Shown piece after piece: positions 1-9,407 of a DNA stretch of 64,000 nt; position 1 is the stretch's first letter; every line of letters begins with the position of its first letter. The notes under the pieces were generated by a model. That model saw only the letters and a program-made list of their open reading frames with translations. It ran no database searches and had not been told where the DNA came from. The stretch is taken from assembly GCF_002086675.1 (NCBI RefSeq), contig NZ_MVIF01000001.1:186001-250000 (forward strand), given 5' to 3'. A program made the translations under genes and the position numbers. Source of the stretch: Mycobacterium persicum (GTDB taxonomy: Bacteria; Actinomycetota; Actinomycetes; Mycobacteriales; Mycobacteriaceae).

Positions 1-1221
1 GCGTTCGTGATGCCCGCGACGCTCTCCCTGCTGACCGTTGCCTATCCGAAAGAAGAGCGGATGAAGGCCGTCGGGATCTGGGCCGGAGTCGCCGGCTCGG
101 GCGGGGTGCTGGGCATGTTCGGTTCCGGCATCCTGCTCAGCTTCTGGGATTGGAAGTCGATCTTCTGGGCGCTCGGGGCCGCCGGCGCGTTGGTCTTTGC
201 GCTGACGTGCTCCGTCGCGTCGTCACGCGAACCCGATGCGCCGCGAGTCGACTGGCTGGGTGCCGTACTGATCGGCGCCGCCGTCGCGGTGTCGGTATTC
301 GGTATCTTGCAAGCACCCCAGCGCGGCTGGGGCGACGCCGTCGTCGTCGGCGGCCTTGTCGTCGGAGCGGTTCTTGCCGGGGCGTTCGGTGTCGTCGAAT
401 TCCGGCGCCGGCAGCCGCTTCTCGACGTGCGGCTGTTCGCCGATCCCGGATTTGCCACCGGGGTGGGAACCATCGTCATGCTGTTCGGGGCGACCTTCGG
501 CTTCTTCTACCTCGGCATGCAATACGTCCAGCAGATCATGGGCTACTCCGCTCTGATGACGGCGGTCGCCTTCGGCCCGTTCATGGTGCCGCTGGGCATC
601 TTGTCGGCACTGTCGTTCTGGTACGTCCCGAAACTCGGTCTGCGGCTGGTGTTGCTGGTGGGCATGCTGGTGATGTCGGTGGGCTTCCTGTGCATGCGCG
701 GGCTGTCGGTGGACTCATCGTATTTCGACCTGGCCTGGCCCGCGTTGATACTCAGCGCGGGCATCGGGTTATGCACGGCACCGACGACTTCGGCGATCAT
801 GGCGGCCGTTCCCGACGAAAAGCAAGGCGTGGCATCGGCGGTCAACGACACCACCAGGGAGGTGGGCGGAGCGTTGGGAATCGCGGTGGCCGGCTCGATA
901 CTGGCCGGACGCTACGCCCAAGAGCTGGCGACGAGTTTGTCGGCCTTCCCACCGGCCGTCCGCGGCGCGGCGACCGATTCGCTGGCCCAGGCCGTGGAGG
1001 TAGCCAATCGGCTTGGGCCCCAGGGAAAGCAGCTTGCCGACGTCAGCAAGGCGGCGTTCCTGACCGCCATGCACGCCTCGACGCTGGTGATGGCCGTGAT
1101 TGTGGCCATCGCAGCGGTGCTGATCGGATTGTGGGCACCCGGCCGAGATGGCCGGCAACTGGGGCCGATCCGCCGGGTCGTCGCACCCGCGCCGGCAACG
1201 GCAGGACGGCACCGAGCCTGA
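1..1221 (+). CDS. MFS drug exporter, DHA2/EmrB-QacA type (5' end missing)
   Basis: The frame is open from base 1, so the gene starts outside the window; 406 residues are visible. The first residues read AFVMPATLSLL, the conserved motif that follows the early helices of 14-helix DHA2 exporters, and many hydrophobic segments follow (for example GVLGMFGSGILLSF and WALGAAGALVFAL). Members pump drugs or metabolites out across the inner membrane using the proton gradient; the substrate cannot be read from the sequence. It converges with mftG, with 3 bases between the two stops. I do not remember an MFS gene at this spot in H37Rv, so it may be a lineage-specific neighbour. Family call firm, role unknown. 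Confidence 0.85.
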   Translation, partial: AFVMPATLSLLTVAYPKEERMKAVGIWAGVAGSGGVLGMFGSGILLSFWDWKSIFWALGAAGALVFALTCSVASSREPDAPRVDWLGAVLIGAAVAVSVFGILQAPQRGWGDAVVVGGLVVGAVLAGAFGVVEFRRRQPLLDVRLFADPGFATGVGTIVMLFGATFGFFYLGMQYVQQIMGYSALMTAVAFGPFMVPLGILSALSFWYVPKLGLRLVLLVGMLVMSVGFLCMRGLSVDSSYFDLAWPALILSAGIGLCTAPTTSAIMAAVPDEKQGVASAVNDTTREVGGALGIAVAGSILAGRYAQELATSLSAFPPAVRGAATDSLAQAVEVANRLGPQGKQLADVSKAAFLTAMHASTLVMAVIVAIAAVLIGLWAPGRDGRQLGPIRRVVAPAPATAGRHRA

Positions 1222-1224
1222 CGC

Positions 1225-2664
1225 TCATACGACGAATTCGGCCGCCCGATGCCCCAACATCACAATGGTGGCATGCGGACCGCGGCTGGTGATCACCGGC
1301 AGCACGGAGCCGTCGATCACCCATAGATTTTCGATACCGTACACCCGGCACCGGACGTCGACGACGCCCCCGGGGTCACCGTCAACCCCCATGGGGGCAC
1401 TGCCACACAGATGTTGTGACGTGGACCACGCGACTTGCCCGACATCCGTTGCCGCACCCGCTATTTCGCGGGCTAGATCGACGCCCCGCCGCAGCGCGGC
1501 GACGTCGGCCGGCTCGCTGTCGTATCGATGCTCGATCCGCGGCGGCACGTCGGGATCCGCCGAGAGCAGCGTGATCCGACCACGGGCCCGCGGCCGCATG
1601 AGCGCCACCCCGATATGCGGCCAATCAGGCTGTCCCCCAAGGCCATTACCGGTCATAGCCACGAAACCACCGGTATAGGGCCTGATCTCGAGGTCGTCTG
1701 CGGTGTGCAGCACCACCTCCACCACCGGCCGTTCGGGAGCAACGACCCACGTCGTGGGGAGCACCCATTCCGGGTGGTCGCTGCAACTCATTCCGACCGG
1801 CAACGCCGCCACCACCGGAACGCCGACCGCACGAAGCATCGCCTCGTCACCGACCCCGGACAGCATCAGCAGATGTGCCGACTCAATCGCACCGGCGCAC
1901 AGAACAATTCGGTTGGCCGCCAGAGTGATCGGCCCGGATGGGCCAACCGCGTCGACACCGACGGCTCTGGCGCCGGAGAAGCGCAATCGCAATGCCCGGG
2001 TCTGTTCCAGCAGTGTCAGGTTTGGTCGGCGCAGCGCGGGCAGCAGATACCCGGCGCCGGACCCGGTCCGGACACCGTCCACGATGTTCAGCGGGACCGC
2101 GCCCACCCCCGAGACACTCGACGGACCAACGTCGTTGAGGTCGTCGATCCAGGGGAACCCGGCGCGCTCGGCGGCACTGATGAAGCGCTGGGTGATGCCG
2201 GTGATCTCGTGCGTTCGCCGAACCAGGATGGGGCCGTCGCCACCGTGCGCGGACGTACTGAAGTCCAGATCTGTCTCAATGGCCCGGAAGTGTTCGAGTA
2301 CGTCGGGCCATGCCCAGCCGGGTAGCGCAGCGCGATCGAAATCCTGTGGTAGTCCGCGGCAGAAGTAGCCGCCGTTGATTGCACCGCAACCACCGAGGGT
2401 CGCTCCGCGCACGATCGCCAGTCGGCGAATCGGCCGGTCGGTGAGCTGGGTCTGGTATCGCCGGACCAGCGGACTGCCCACGCCGATCGGGAGGCGAAAC
2501 CCATTGGAGGTTTGCGCCAGCAACTGCGGATCGGCGAGGCCGGGGCCCGTCTCGAGGACGGTCACGACACAGCGGGGATCGGCAGAAAGGCGGGCGGCCA
2601 CCACCGATCCGGCGCTGCCCGCGCCGACGATCAACACGTCGCTGTGCCCGGCGGCAGCAGTCAA
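1225..2664 (-). CDS. mftG: Mycofactocin system GMC-type flavin oxidoreductase MftG
   Basis: FAD-dependent glucose-methanol-choline family protein, the last gene of the mycofactocin cluster. An FAD-binding motif (DVLIVGAGSAGSVVAARL) lies at the N terminus, the GMC signature RGATLGGCGAINGG follows, and the C-terminal GMC domain holds the QHLCGSAPMG and DGSVLPVITSRGPHAT blocks. MftG is thought to link reduced mycofactocin to the respiratory chain, so that the cofactor is reoxidised. The start chosen is a TTG 8 bases after the mftF stop; it gives 479 residues, the length I recall for Rv0697. The frame is open further upstream but those residues look random and overlap mftF. The start codon is the least certain part. 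Confidence 0.9.
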   Translation of the reverse strand: MTAAAGHSDVLIVGAGSAGSVVAARLSADPRCVVTVLETGPGLADPQLLAQTSNGFRLPIGVGSPLVRRYQTQLTDRPIRRLAIVRGATLGGCGAINGGYFCRGLPQDFDRAALPGWAWPDVLEHFRAIETDLDFSTSAHGGDGPILVRRTHEITGITQRFISAAERAGFPWIDDLNDVGPSSVSGVGAVPLNIVDGVRTGSGAGYLLPALRRPNLTLLEQTRALRLRFSGARAVGVDAVGPSGPITLAANRIVLCAGAIESAHLLMLSGVGDEAMLRAVGVPVVAALPVGMSCSDHPEWVLPTTWVVAPERPVVEVVLHTADDLEIRPYTGGFVAMTGNGLGGQPDWPHIGVALMRPRARGRITLLSADPDVPPRIEHRYDSEPADVAALRRGVDLAREIAGAATDVGQVAWSTSQHLCGSAPMGVDGDPGGVVDVRCRVYGIENLWVIDGSVLPVITSRGPHATIVMLGHRAAEFVV

Positions 2665-2672
2665 GGTGGCCG

Positions 2673-4094
2673 TTATACCCGAATTTGCGGTTTGAGCGCG
2701 CCGACATTGCGTTCGCGCACCACGCCGTACCACAGGCCCAGGCCGTAGGCGAGGTCGTCGACGCGCTTGAGTAACACGTAGGTCAGCACGCCGAGCGGTT
2801 CGGTATCGCCGGCATCGCCATCCCTGGCCTCTTTGCGGCGCAGCCAGTCGACCACGCCGTCGACGATCGCCGCGACCAGCACCACCCGCCGGCAACGCCG
2901 AAACAGCAGGGCGGCAATCAAGGTCACCGGCCAGTAGTGCCGGCACATGGCCGACGCCAACTGCAAAGCCGCGGACCACAATCCGCGGGTGGCGACTACC
3001 AGCACATCCGACAGTGAGGTGTCGGCGCTGCGCATGGTCCTGGCGATGCGACGACCGGTCACCACCGCGATGACCAGCGATGCCAGTTGACAAAGCCCGG
3101 TACCCAGCGACATCAGGATCCAGGCCGTCAGTGCCCAGCCGGAAATCACCAGCGGCGCGGTCTTGTCGGGGTGGCGCACCGACAGGGGCGCGGCCGAACC
3201 GCCGTAGAAGGCCTTGCGCGCGATCCAGTCCCGTAGCTGCGTGCGATGGTCATGCGCGACCAGCGCGATCGGCTCGTAGCGCAGCCGGGCGCCCGCTTCG
3301 ATCAACCGCCAGCACAGGTCGACGTCCTCCCCCGAATGCAGGGTCTCGTCGAAACCACCCACGTCGCGCAGGGCCGCGGCGCGGCAGACGATCGCGGCGC
3401 TCGGTACGTAGGACACCGGGCTGTGCGGTAACACCGGCGCCTCCCGCAGACCGAGATCCAGCGACGAGCGCACCGCCTCGTAGCGAGCCACCAGGTTCTC
3501 GCTTTGCGCCATACCGACGATGCGGGGCGCGACCAAAGCGACAGTGGGATCACAGAAGTGGCCCAGCAACGCTTCGAGCCATCCGCGGCGTGGCGCCACG
3601 TCGGAATCCAGGAATGCCACGAAGTCGGTGGTGCACGCCGCCAGACCGGTGTTGCGTGCCGCCGCCGGACCCTTGCTGCGCGGGTGATGCAGCACCTCGA
3701 TGTCGCAGCGCGCCCCGGGAAAGTCCTCCAACTCGACCGGGCACGCCGACCCGTCGTCGACCACGATGACCCGCAATCCACGCAGTGCGGCCACCAGCCG
3801 GCGTACACCAGATATGTTGTCGCGCACCGGTATCACCACGGTGACGTCACGATATGAGGGACCGCTGGCGGGGCGCGGATGCGCCACCGTGGCATCCAGC
3901 AGGGTGCGGGCCAGTTGTGCGCTGAGCTCGTCGCGCACCTTGAGCCGGCCGTCGGAAAGCATGTGCTGAGCGGCGGGAGCCAGCCGCAGCAGCCGGGTCG
4001 GTGAACCACCGAGCAGGGCCGACCCGTCGCCGAGCACCCGCACGCGGCGGTCGACCTGCACCGCGAATCCATCCGGCAGTCGGGTCTGGGTCAT
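2673..4094 (-). CDS. mftF: Mycofactocin glycosyltransferase MftF
   Basis: Family 2 glycosyltransferase, 473 residues, which attaches glucose units to premycofactocin to form the oligoglucosylated cofactor. After an N-terminal region of about 95 residues that resembles an MftB-like domain, the GT-A fold starts at [10 protein letters not shown]; the nucleotide-binding VVDDGS and the metal-binding DSDVAP motif are present, followed by the acceptor-side [18 protein letters not shown]. The C-terminal third has hydrophobic segments that suggest membrane association. The ATG start overlaps the mftE stop by 4 bases (ATGA), showing translational coupling. This start gives a protein that lines up with Rv0696 from its first residues. 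Confidence 0.93.
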   Translation of the reverse strand: MTQTRLPDGFAVQVDRRVRVLGDGSALLGGSPTRLLRLAPAAQHMLSDGRLKVRDELSAQLARTLLDATVAHPRPASGPSYRDVTVVIPVRDNISGVRRLVAALRGLRVIVVDDGSACPVELEDFPGARCDIEVLHHPRSKGPAAARNTGLAACTTDFVAFLDSDVAPRRGWLEALLGHFCDPTVALVAPRIVGMAQSENLVARYEAVRSSLDLGLREAPVLPHSPVSYVPSAAIVCRAAALRDVGGFDETLHSGEDVDLCWRLIEAGARLRYEPIALVAHDHRTQLRDWIARKAFYGGSAAPLSVRHPDKTAPLVISGWALTAWILMSLGTGLCQLASLVIAVVTGRRIARTMRSADTSLSDVLVVATRGLWSAALQLASAMCRHYWPVTLIAALLFRRCRRVVLVAAIVDGVVDWLRRKEARDGDAGDTEPLGVLTYVLLKRVDDLAYGLGLWYGVVRERNVGALKPQIRV

Positions 4095-4801
4095 GCCAGC
4101 ATCCCGTCGGGTCCGGGCAACCACCTGGCAATCCGACGCCGGCAATCATCGACCATCTCCGCGAAGATCCGTCTTCCCGCCGCCGCCGTCGCCGTGGTCG
4201 GGTCGCCCAGCACCCCGGTCGGACTGACGGCCGCGACTCCGCCGCGCCGCATCGACGGCAGCAATTCCGGCAGCGGCGCGCCGTTGCCGGCCAGCAACCG
4301 ATCGGTCAGCACATCGTCCGGCGAAAGATGCAGCAATACCGATGTTTCGGTGTGCCCGGCATGCGCGTCACCACCCACGGCGCGACATGAACACCATCCG
4401 GCGTCGCGACCTTCGGAGCGCAGCATGCCGACTGCGCGGCGCAACGCCGCGATATTGCCGCCGTGACCGTTGACGAAAACCAGCCGATCGGCCCAGCAGC
4501 CGGCCGACCTGCCGTACTCCACCAGCAGCATGGCCAGGGCGTCGACACCGATGGAGATGGTCCCGGCAAAGCTCTGATGCTCACCGCTGGCGCCGTAGGC
4601 GAGCGCGGGAGCCACCAGCCAGTCCGGCCCGGATAGATGTGCGGCCACCGCCCGGGCGACGGCGGTCGCGATCCGCGTGTCGGTATCCAGCGGCAGGTGG
4701 GGACCGTGTTGTTCGGTAGACCCCAGCGGGACCACTATCGACGGCGAGTTGCGTGGTAGCTGGCTCGACGTCGAGTTCGCCAGTTCGCCGCGTACGGGCA
4801 C
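4091..4801 (-). CDS. mftE: Mycofactocin precursor peptidase MftE (creatininase family)
   Basis: Metal-dependent peptidase that releases the C-terminal Val-Tyr-derived dipeptide (AHDP) from MftC-modified MftA. Creatininase family motifs are clear: [15 protein letters not shown] near the N terminus and VFVNGHGGN in the middle, which carry the metal ligands. The start is a problem. The position that aligns with the H37Rv start (residues VNSAYHRR) has a GTA codon here (bases 4823-4825), which is not a start codon. I therefore used the next in-frame GTG at 4801, giving 236 residues with the whole catalytic domain intact. Its stop overlaps mftF. The frame is also open upstream to 4969, inside mftD, but that stretch is not conserved. 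Confidence 0.85.
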   Translation of the reverse strand: MPVRGELANSTSSQLPRNSPSIVVPLGSTEQHGPHLPLDTDTRIATAVARAVAAHLSGPDWLVAPALAYGASGEHQSFAGTISIGVDALAMLLVEYGRSAGCWADRLVFVNGHGGNIAALRRAVGMLRSEGRDAGWCSCRAVGGDAHAGHTETSVLLHLSPDDVLTDRLLAGNGAPLPELLPSMRRGGVAAVSPTGVLGDPTTATAAAGRRIFAEMVDDCRRRIARWLPGPDGMLA

Positions 4802-4907
4802 TCGCCGATGGTAGGCCGAATTTACCTGCCGTGCACCGATTGTTACCTCTTCTACCGAATTTTTTTCTGCGCCACCGATATTGACGCGGCCGGAATTTAC
4901 TTGGACG

Positions 4908-6080
4908 TTACACACCCAATTCCCGAGCGAACCCGGCGGGCACGATGATGTCGTCCGGCCGCAGGTCATGGACCGAACTACGGCCGAGGCCCATCAGTGC
5001 GGAGTCGATGCCGCCGCGCAGGATGTCGAGGACGTTTTCGACGCCGGCTTGGCCGTTGGCGGCCAGTCCCCAGAGGTATGCGCGGCCGATCATCACTGCC
5101 CGAGCTCCCAACGCCACCGCTTTGACGACGTCGCTGCCCCGCCGGATACCGCCGTCCAGCAACACCTCGATCTGGTCGCCGACCGCCGCCGCCACGGCGG
5201 GCAGGGCACGGATCGAGGCAGGCGTGCCGTCCAGGTTGTTTCCGCCGTGGTTGGACACCGATATCGCGGAGACGCCGGCATCGACCGCTCTTTTGGCGTC
5301 GTCAACCCGCATCACGCCCTTGAGCATGAACGGGCCCCCCCATAGCTCCCGCAGCCAGGCGACGTCTTCCCAGGTCGGCGGCGGGGTGCCCAGCCATTCG
5401 CCGTAGGCGGCGAAGAACGTCGGCCCGGGTTCGCCGCGGCGGCCCTGATTGGGCACCCGCAGATCCGGTGGGCGCAGCGTTTTGCCGAACTTCCACAACC
5501 AGCGCGGCCGGACGATCGCCTCCGGGAACCGCTGCACCACCGACCACAAGCTCATCTCTTCGGGGATCTTGGGGCTACCCCAGTCCCGCCCATGCGAGAA
5601 CGACCAGTCGGTGGTGACGATCAACCCCACCGCCCCGGCCCGCCGCGCCCGGTCGACACGCTCGGCGATGGCGTCGCGGCCGCCGAGCCAGTAGATCTGG
5701 AAGAAGATCTTGGGATTGGCGGCGACGACCTCTTCGATCGGCTTGCTGGCAAACGAGGACAAGCCCATCGCGGTGCCCCGGGCCGCCGCCGCCCGGGCGA
5801 CGGCCACCTCGCCGTCGGGATCGACCGCCTGCACACCGGTCGGCGAAATGATCACCGGCAGCGAAATGTCTTGGCCCATCACGGTCGTGGCCAAGTCACG
5901 CTTTTCCGTCGCGCCGATGACGTGTGGCGCGAAGCCGAGTTCAGCGAATGCCGCGACATTGTCGGCGACCGTGATGCCGTTTTCGCTTGCCGCGATCAGC
6001 GACGAGTACACGGACTTGGGCAATCGCCATTTTGCGCGTTGCTGGGCGATGGCCACCGTTTCGAACCAGGCATCGGCCAT
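4908..6080 (-). CDS. mftD: Premycofactocin synthase MftD (FMN-dependent alpha-hydroxy acid dehydrogenase family)
   Basis: FMN enzyme of the lactate dehydrogenase/glycolate oxidase family, 390 residues. In mycofactocin biosynthesis it oxidatively deaminates AHDP to premycofactocin, the redox-active alpha-keto amide. The FMN barrel motifs are present: SPTGVQAVDPDGE early, the active-site SNHGGNNLDGTP, and the phosphate-binding DGGIRRGSDVVKA followed by IGRAYLWG. The ATG at 6080 lies 2 bases after the mftC stop, so the two are translated together. The C terminus stops at ELGV, several residues shorter than the H37Rv protein (LldD1) as I remember it. A gap of about 105 bases without clear function separates it from the likely mftE start. 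Confidence 0.94.
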   Translation of the reverse strand: MADAWFETVAIAQQRAKWRLPKSVYSSLIAASENGITVADNVAAFAELGFAPHVIGATEKRDLATTVMGQDISLPVIISPTGVQAVDPDGEVAVARAAAARGTAMGLSSFASKPIEEVVAANPKIFFQIYWLGGRDAIAERVDRARRAGAVGLIVTTDWSFSHGRDWGSPKIPEEMSLWSVVQRFPEAIVRPRWLWKFGKTLRPPDLRVPNQGRRGEPGPTFFAAYGEWLGTPPPTWEDVAWLRELWGGPFMLKGVMRVDDAKRAVDAGVSAISVSNHGGNNLDGTPASIRALPAVAAAVGDQIEVLLDGGIRRGSDVVKAVALGARAVMIGRAYLWGLAANGQAGVENVLDILRGGIDSALMGLGRSSVHDLRPDDIIVPAGFARELGV

Positions 6081-6082
6081 GA

Positions 6083-7267
6083 CTACAGCGGGCTTTCGTC
6101 GCAGAGCCGGGCCGGCGGTCTGACGTTCAGTGTCAGGGGTACGGGTCGACTCGTCTTTCGCGAATGGTCGACGCGCGGGCGCGGCGCCTCGCGCTGCCGG
6201 GCCAGGGCCGGCATTCCGTGTCCTTGGACGCATTCGGGATCCGGCCCGTCCAGCGGCAGGCCGGTGAAGAACTTGGCCGCCATGCAGCCGCCCCGGCAGC
6301 TGTCGTAGTGCCCGCAGCTGCCGCAGGCGCCCGCGGACTGCGGCGACCGCAATTCACGAAATAACGGAGCGTTCTTCCAAATGTTGTCGAAGCCAGTTCC
6401 AAAACCGGAGTCGGACAACACGTTTCCGGCGAGGAAGCGGTCATGGATGGCGAACGGGCAGGCATACACGTCGCCCACCGGGTCGATCAGGCAGACCACC
6501 CGACCGGCGCCGCACATGTTGAGCCCGGCCAGCGCCCCGGATTCGCCCAGTGGGGAAAGGTGGAAGAAGGAATCACCGGTGAGCACCCGCTCGCCGTTGA
6601 GCACCAGCCAGTCGTAGAGCTGCACCTGCTGATCGGCGGTGGGGTGCAGGTCCTCCCAGACATCGGCGCCCCGCCCCGACGGACGCAGTCGGGTGATCCG
6701 CAGGGTGGCACCGTAACCGCTTGCCAGGGCAGCGAATTCATCGAGCTGGCCAACGTTGTGACGAGTGACCACCACCGAGATCTTGGGGGCTCCGGTCTTG
6801 CCGAATCCGGCTGCGGCCAGGTTCTCCAGGGCGCGCACCGCCATCGCATACGACCCGGTGCCCCGGACCGCGTCGTTGACCTCGGCGGTCGCGCCGTCGA
6901 GAGATATCTGGACGTCCACGTAGTCGCTGGCCGCCAACCGCGCTGCCACCTCGGGGGTGATCCGCACGCCGTTGGTGGAGAACTTCACGCCGACGCGGTG
7001 CGCGGTCGCGTAGTCCACCAGCTCCCAGAAGTCGGGACGCACCGTGGGTTCACCACCGCCGATGTTCACGTAGAACACCTGCATGCGTTCCAGCTCGTCG
7101 ATGATGTCCTTGCACTGGCGCGTGGACAGCTCGCGCGGATCACGTCGGCCGGACGACGAAAGGCAGTGCACACACGCCAGGTTGCAGGCGTAGGTCAGCT
7201 CCCACGTCAGACAAATCGGGGCGTCCAGCCCGTGTTCGAACTGCTCGATGAGCCGGGGCACCGTCAC
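6083..7267 (-). CDS. mftC: Mycofactocin radical SAM maturase MftC
   Basis: Radical SAM/SPASM enzyme, 394 residues, which oxidatively decarboxylates the C-terminal tyrosine of MftA and then cross-links it to the neighbouring valine. The radical SAM cluster motif CNLACVHC supplies Cys28, Cys32 and Cys35, followed by the SAM-binding GGGEPTVRPDF. The C-terminal SPASM domain carries the cysteines for auxiliary Fe-S clusters (NMCGAG, YACPF, CGSCGHYDSCRGGC). The start ATG overlaps the mftB stop by 4 bases. The C-terminal tail after HGMPALARQ is basic and rich in proline and arginine. Nothing appears to be missing from the catalytic set. Confidence 0.95.
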   Translation of the reverse strand: MTVPRLIEQFEHGLDAPICLTWELTYACNLACVHCLSSSGRRDPRELSTRQCKDIIDELERMQVFYVNIGGGEPTVRPDFWELVDYATAHRVGVKFSTNGVRITPEVAARLAASDYVDVQISLDGATAEVNDAVRGTGSYAMAVRALENLAAAGFGKTGAPKISVVVTRHNVGQLDEFAALASGYGATLRITRLRPSGRGADVWEDLHPTADQQVQLYDWLVLNGERVLTGDSFFHLSPLGESGALAGLNMCGAGRVVCLIDPVGDVYACPFAIHDRFLAGNVLSDSGFGTGFDNIWKNAPLFRELRSPQSAGACGSCGHYDSCRGGCMAAKFFTGLPLDGPDPECVQGHGMPALARQREAPRPRVDHSRKTSRPVPLTLNVRPPARLCDESPL

Positions 7268-7554
7268 GGGCCCTCCCGCGGAACCAGCATCGCCGAAGCG
7301 GCCAGCACACCCAGCGCATGCAGATAGGGACCCTGCCCGGAATCCGCCACACCGGCGCCCCGGCAGGCGGAGCGCACGTCGGGATAATCGGCCAGCGACT
7401 GCACCACCGTCAGGATGGTGCGATTCTTCAGAAACGACAGCTTGCGGGTGCCGAAGTGATACAGCAGCGCGCCGAAGGGCTCGGGCCGAACCGCCACCCG
7501 CGGATGCAGCCGCCAGCCGCGATCCGGGTCGAAGTCGTCGGGCACTGCCGGCAC
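7264..7554 (-). CDS. mftB: Mycofactocin peptide chaperone MftB (RiPP recognition element)
   Basis: Small PqqD-like protein that binds the MftA leader and presents it to MftC. The conserved block RPEPFGALLYHFGTRKLSFLK and the C-terminal LHALGVLAASAMLVPRE are typical of MftB. The start is uncertain. An ATG at 7599 would overlap mftA by some 40 bases. I prefer the GTG at 7554, 4 bases after the mftA stop, which gives 96 residues; a second GTG lies 9 bases downstream. The stop overlaps the mftC start. The tight spacing of mftA-mftB-mftC fits the one-to-one-to-one role of peptide, chaperone and maturase. Confidence 0.9.
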   Translation of the reverse strand: MPAVPDDFDPDRGWRLHPRVAVRPEPFGALLYHFGTRKLSFLKNRTILTVVQSLADYPDVRSACRGAGVADSGQGPYLHALGVLAASAMLVPREGP

Positions 7555-7558
7555 CGGG

Positions 7559-7648
7559 TCAGTAGACCCCGCACATGCCGTCAATGGAAACCTCTTCAAC
7601 CAGGGTCTCGGTGACGAGCTCGACGTCGGTGTCAGTCTCGTGGTCCAC
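7559..7648 (-). CDS. mftA: Mycofactocin precursor peptide MftA
   Basis: A 29-residue peptide. It has the expected acidic leader ([16 protein letters not shown], reading the GTG start as Met) and ends in [12 protein letters not shown], the invariant MftA core whose last Val-Tyr becomes the cofactor. A ribosome site GAAAGG sits 7 bases before the GTG start. It is the first gene of the mft operon and faces mftR across about 110 bases. The stop lies 4 bases before the likely mftB start. The ending and the position next to mftB and mftC leave little doubt. Confidence 0.95.
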   Translation of the reverse strand: MDHETDTDVELVTETLVEEVSIDGMCGVY

Positions 7649-7688
7649 GTGGATGCCTTTCGTCCTGGGTCGTCCTGGGCCTCGACAA

Positions 7689-7709
7689 TGTGAGGTGGTA
7701 CTGGTCACA
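7689..7709. promoter_or_regulatory. Candidate MftR operator in the mftA-mftR divergent promoter region
   Basis: Two perfect 5-base half-sites, TGTGA and TCACA, lie 11 bases apart in the intergenic region between mftA and mftR. TetR-family regulators usually bind such palindromes in the divergent region beside their own gene. That MftR uses this site is an inference; nothing else in the 110-base interval is as symmetrical. Confidence 0.4.
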
Positions 7710-7758
7710 CTGATCGCCAGAATATGGCATCGAGTGCCGAAATGAAAGGGCGGGTCTG

Positions 7759-8352
7759 ATGCTGCACCAGTCGCGGGTGGGCCGACGCCGCTCGACGACC
7801 AAGCACCACATCACCGACGTTGCCATCGAGTTGTTCGCGGCCCGCGGCTTCGCCGAGGTCAGCGTCGACGACGTCGCACAGGCGGCCGGCATCGCCCGGC
7901 GCACCCTGTTTCGCTACTACGTATCCAAGAACGCGATTCCGTGGGGTGACTTCGACGCCCACCTCGCGCAGCTACAGCAGCTGCTCGACAACATCGATCC
8001 GCGGGTCCGACTGGGCGCGGCGTTGCGTGCGGCGCTGCTGGCGTTCAACACCTTCGACGAATCCGAGACCGTCCGGCACCGCCAGCGTATGCGCATCATT
8101 CTGGAAACCGCTGAGCTGCAAGCGTATTCGATGACGATGTATGCCGGCTGGCGAGCGGTGATCGCCGGGTTCGTGGCCCGCAGGCTCGGCGGCAAGGCCA
8201 CCGACCTATTGCCTCAGACCATCGCCTGGACGATGCTCGGGGTCGCTTTGAGCGCCTACGAAAACTGGCTGGCTGACGAATCCGTCTCGCTACCCGAGGC
8301 GCTCGGCAATGCCTTCGACGTCGTCGGCGCCGGATTGGACCGGCTCGGATGA
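7759..8352 (+). CDS. mftR: TetR-family regulator of the mycofactocin operon MftR
   Basis: 197-residue TetR protein. The N-terminal helix-turn-helix is clear ([20 protein letters not shown] through [11 protein letters not shown], residues about 19-55), and the rest is the helical ligand-binding domain. It is transcribed away from mftA. MftR is reported to repress mft genes and to respond to long-chain acyl-CoA, so this would tie cofactor supply to lipid breakdown. The ATG start matches the start of Rv0691c as I recall it. The stop overlaps the next gene by 4 bases (ATGA), so the DUF2332 gene is probably co-expressed with mftR. Confidence 0.93.
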   Translation: MLHQSRVGRRRSTTKHHITDVAIELFAARGFAEVSVDDVAQAAGIARRTLFRYYVSKNAIPWGDFDAHLAQLQQLLDNIDPRVRLGAALRAALLAFNTFDESETVRHRQRMRIILETAELQAYSMTMYAGWRAVIAGFVARRLGGKATDLLPQTIAWTMLGVALSAYENWLADESVSLPEALGNAFDVVGAGLDRLG

Positions 8353-9407
8353 GCGGCCCCGCGAGTGGTGAGCACTTGCCGCATACCCTGCGATCGCAGG
8401 GACGGTTCTGCGCCGGCTCCGGCTCACCGATGTACGGCGAGCTGTTCGAGCTGGTGGCCGCCGACGTCGAAGCGGGCGGCGTCTTCGCGACCATCCTTGC
8501 CGGTCACGAGGACGACCCAGCGCGCCACGCGGTGCCGCTGCGGCTACTCGGCGGCCTGCACCGGTTGGTGCTGGACGGCCGGGCGCCGACGTTGCGCAGC
8601 TGGTATCCGAGCACCGGCGGCAGCTGGGACGCCGCGGCCGCCTGGCCCGCCATCGTGCGCGTCGCGGTTGATCGCAGCGATGTGTTGCGGGCGGCCCTGG
8701 ACCAACCACCACAAACCAACGAGGTCGGCCGATCCGCCGCGCTGATCGGCGGCCTGCTGCACGTCAACCACGAATTCGGGTTGCCGATAAGGCTTTTCGA
8801 GATCGGTGCCAGTGCCGGCCTGAATCTGCGGGCAGACCGGTACCGCTACCGCTACGACCGCGGCCAGTGGGGACCGGCCGAGACGCCGGTGACGATCGCC
8901 GATGCGTGGCACGGTCGGTTGCCGCCGCCCGCTGCGGTGCGCATCGCGGAGCGCCACGGGTACGACATCGCGCCCATCGATGTGACCGGCGCCGACGGCG
9001 AATTGACCGTGTTGAGCTACGTCTGGCCCGACCAGCACGCCCGTTTGAAGCGGCTGCGCGGCGCCATCGAGGTCGCCCGCAAGGTTCCGGCGGAACTGCA
9101 ACGTCAGACCGCGGCCGAGGCGGTCGCCGCCCTGGCTCTGGCCGACGGTGCGCTGACGGTGCTATGGCATTCGATCACCTGGCAGTACCTGTCCACCGAC
9201 GAGCGGTCCGCGATCCGCGCCGCGGTCGAGCACCTGGGCGCGCAAGCCGGCGCACGCACCCCCTTCGCGCACCTGACGCTCGAGCCGGCGCGCAACGGAC
9301 CCGGTAGTCCGCTGAAGTTCCTGGTCCGCGCCGCCAGTTGGCCTGACGGGCGGACGCGGGTCCTGGGCGAATGTCATCCGCACGGGCCACCGGTGACCTG
9401 GCAGTAG
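8349..9407 (+). CDS. DUF2332 family protein (Rv0690c-like)
   Basis: 352-residue protein of unknown function, belonging to DUF2332. The segment [23 protein letters not shown] has the look of a Rossmann-type methyltransferase motif I (E-x-G-x-x-x-G), and the [15 protein letters not shown] and WHSITWQYL blocks are conserved in the family; a SAM-dependent role is only a suggestion. Its ATG overlaps the mftR stop, so it is the second gene of the mftR transcript. That link is conserved with H37Rv order and may point to a role near mycofactocin or its regulation, but no function is established. Confidence 0.8.
   Translation: MSGPASGEHLPHTLRSQGRFCAGSGSPMYGELFELVAADVEAGGVFATILAGHEDDPARHAVPLRLLGGLHRLVLDGRAPTLRSWYPSTGGSWDAAAAWPAIVRVAVDRSDVLRAALDQPPQTNEVGRSAALIGGLLHVNHEFGLPIRLFEIGASAGLNLRADRYRYRYDRGQWGPAETPVTIADAWHGRLPPPAAVRIAERHGYDIAPIDVTGADGELTVLSYVWPDQHARLKRLRGAIEVARKVPAELQRQTAAEAVAALALADGALTVLWHSITWQYLSTDERSAIRAAVEHLGAQAGARTPFAHLTLEPARNGPGSPLKFLVRAASWPDGRTRVLGECHPHGPPVTWQ

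Noticed and set aside
2664-3093. Upstream extension of mftG into mftF
   Set aside because: The added 143 residues are Arg/Gly-rich shadow of mftF; the FAD motif should lie within some 15 residues of the start.
4815-4895. Repeated GTAAATTC words between mftD and mftE as a regulatory direct repeat
   Set aside because: Two short copies inside an operon are too little to support a site.
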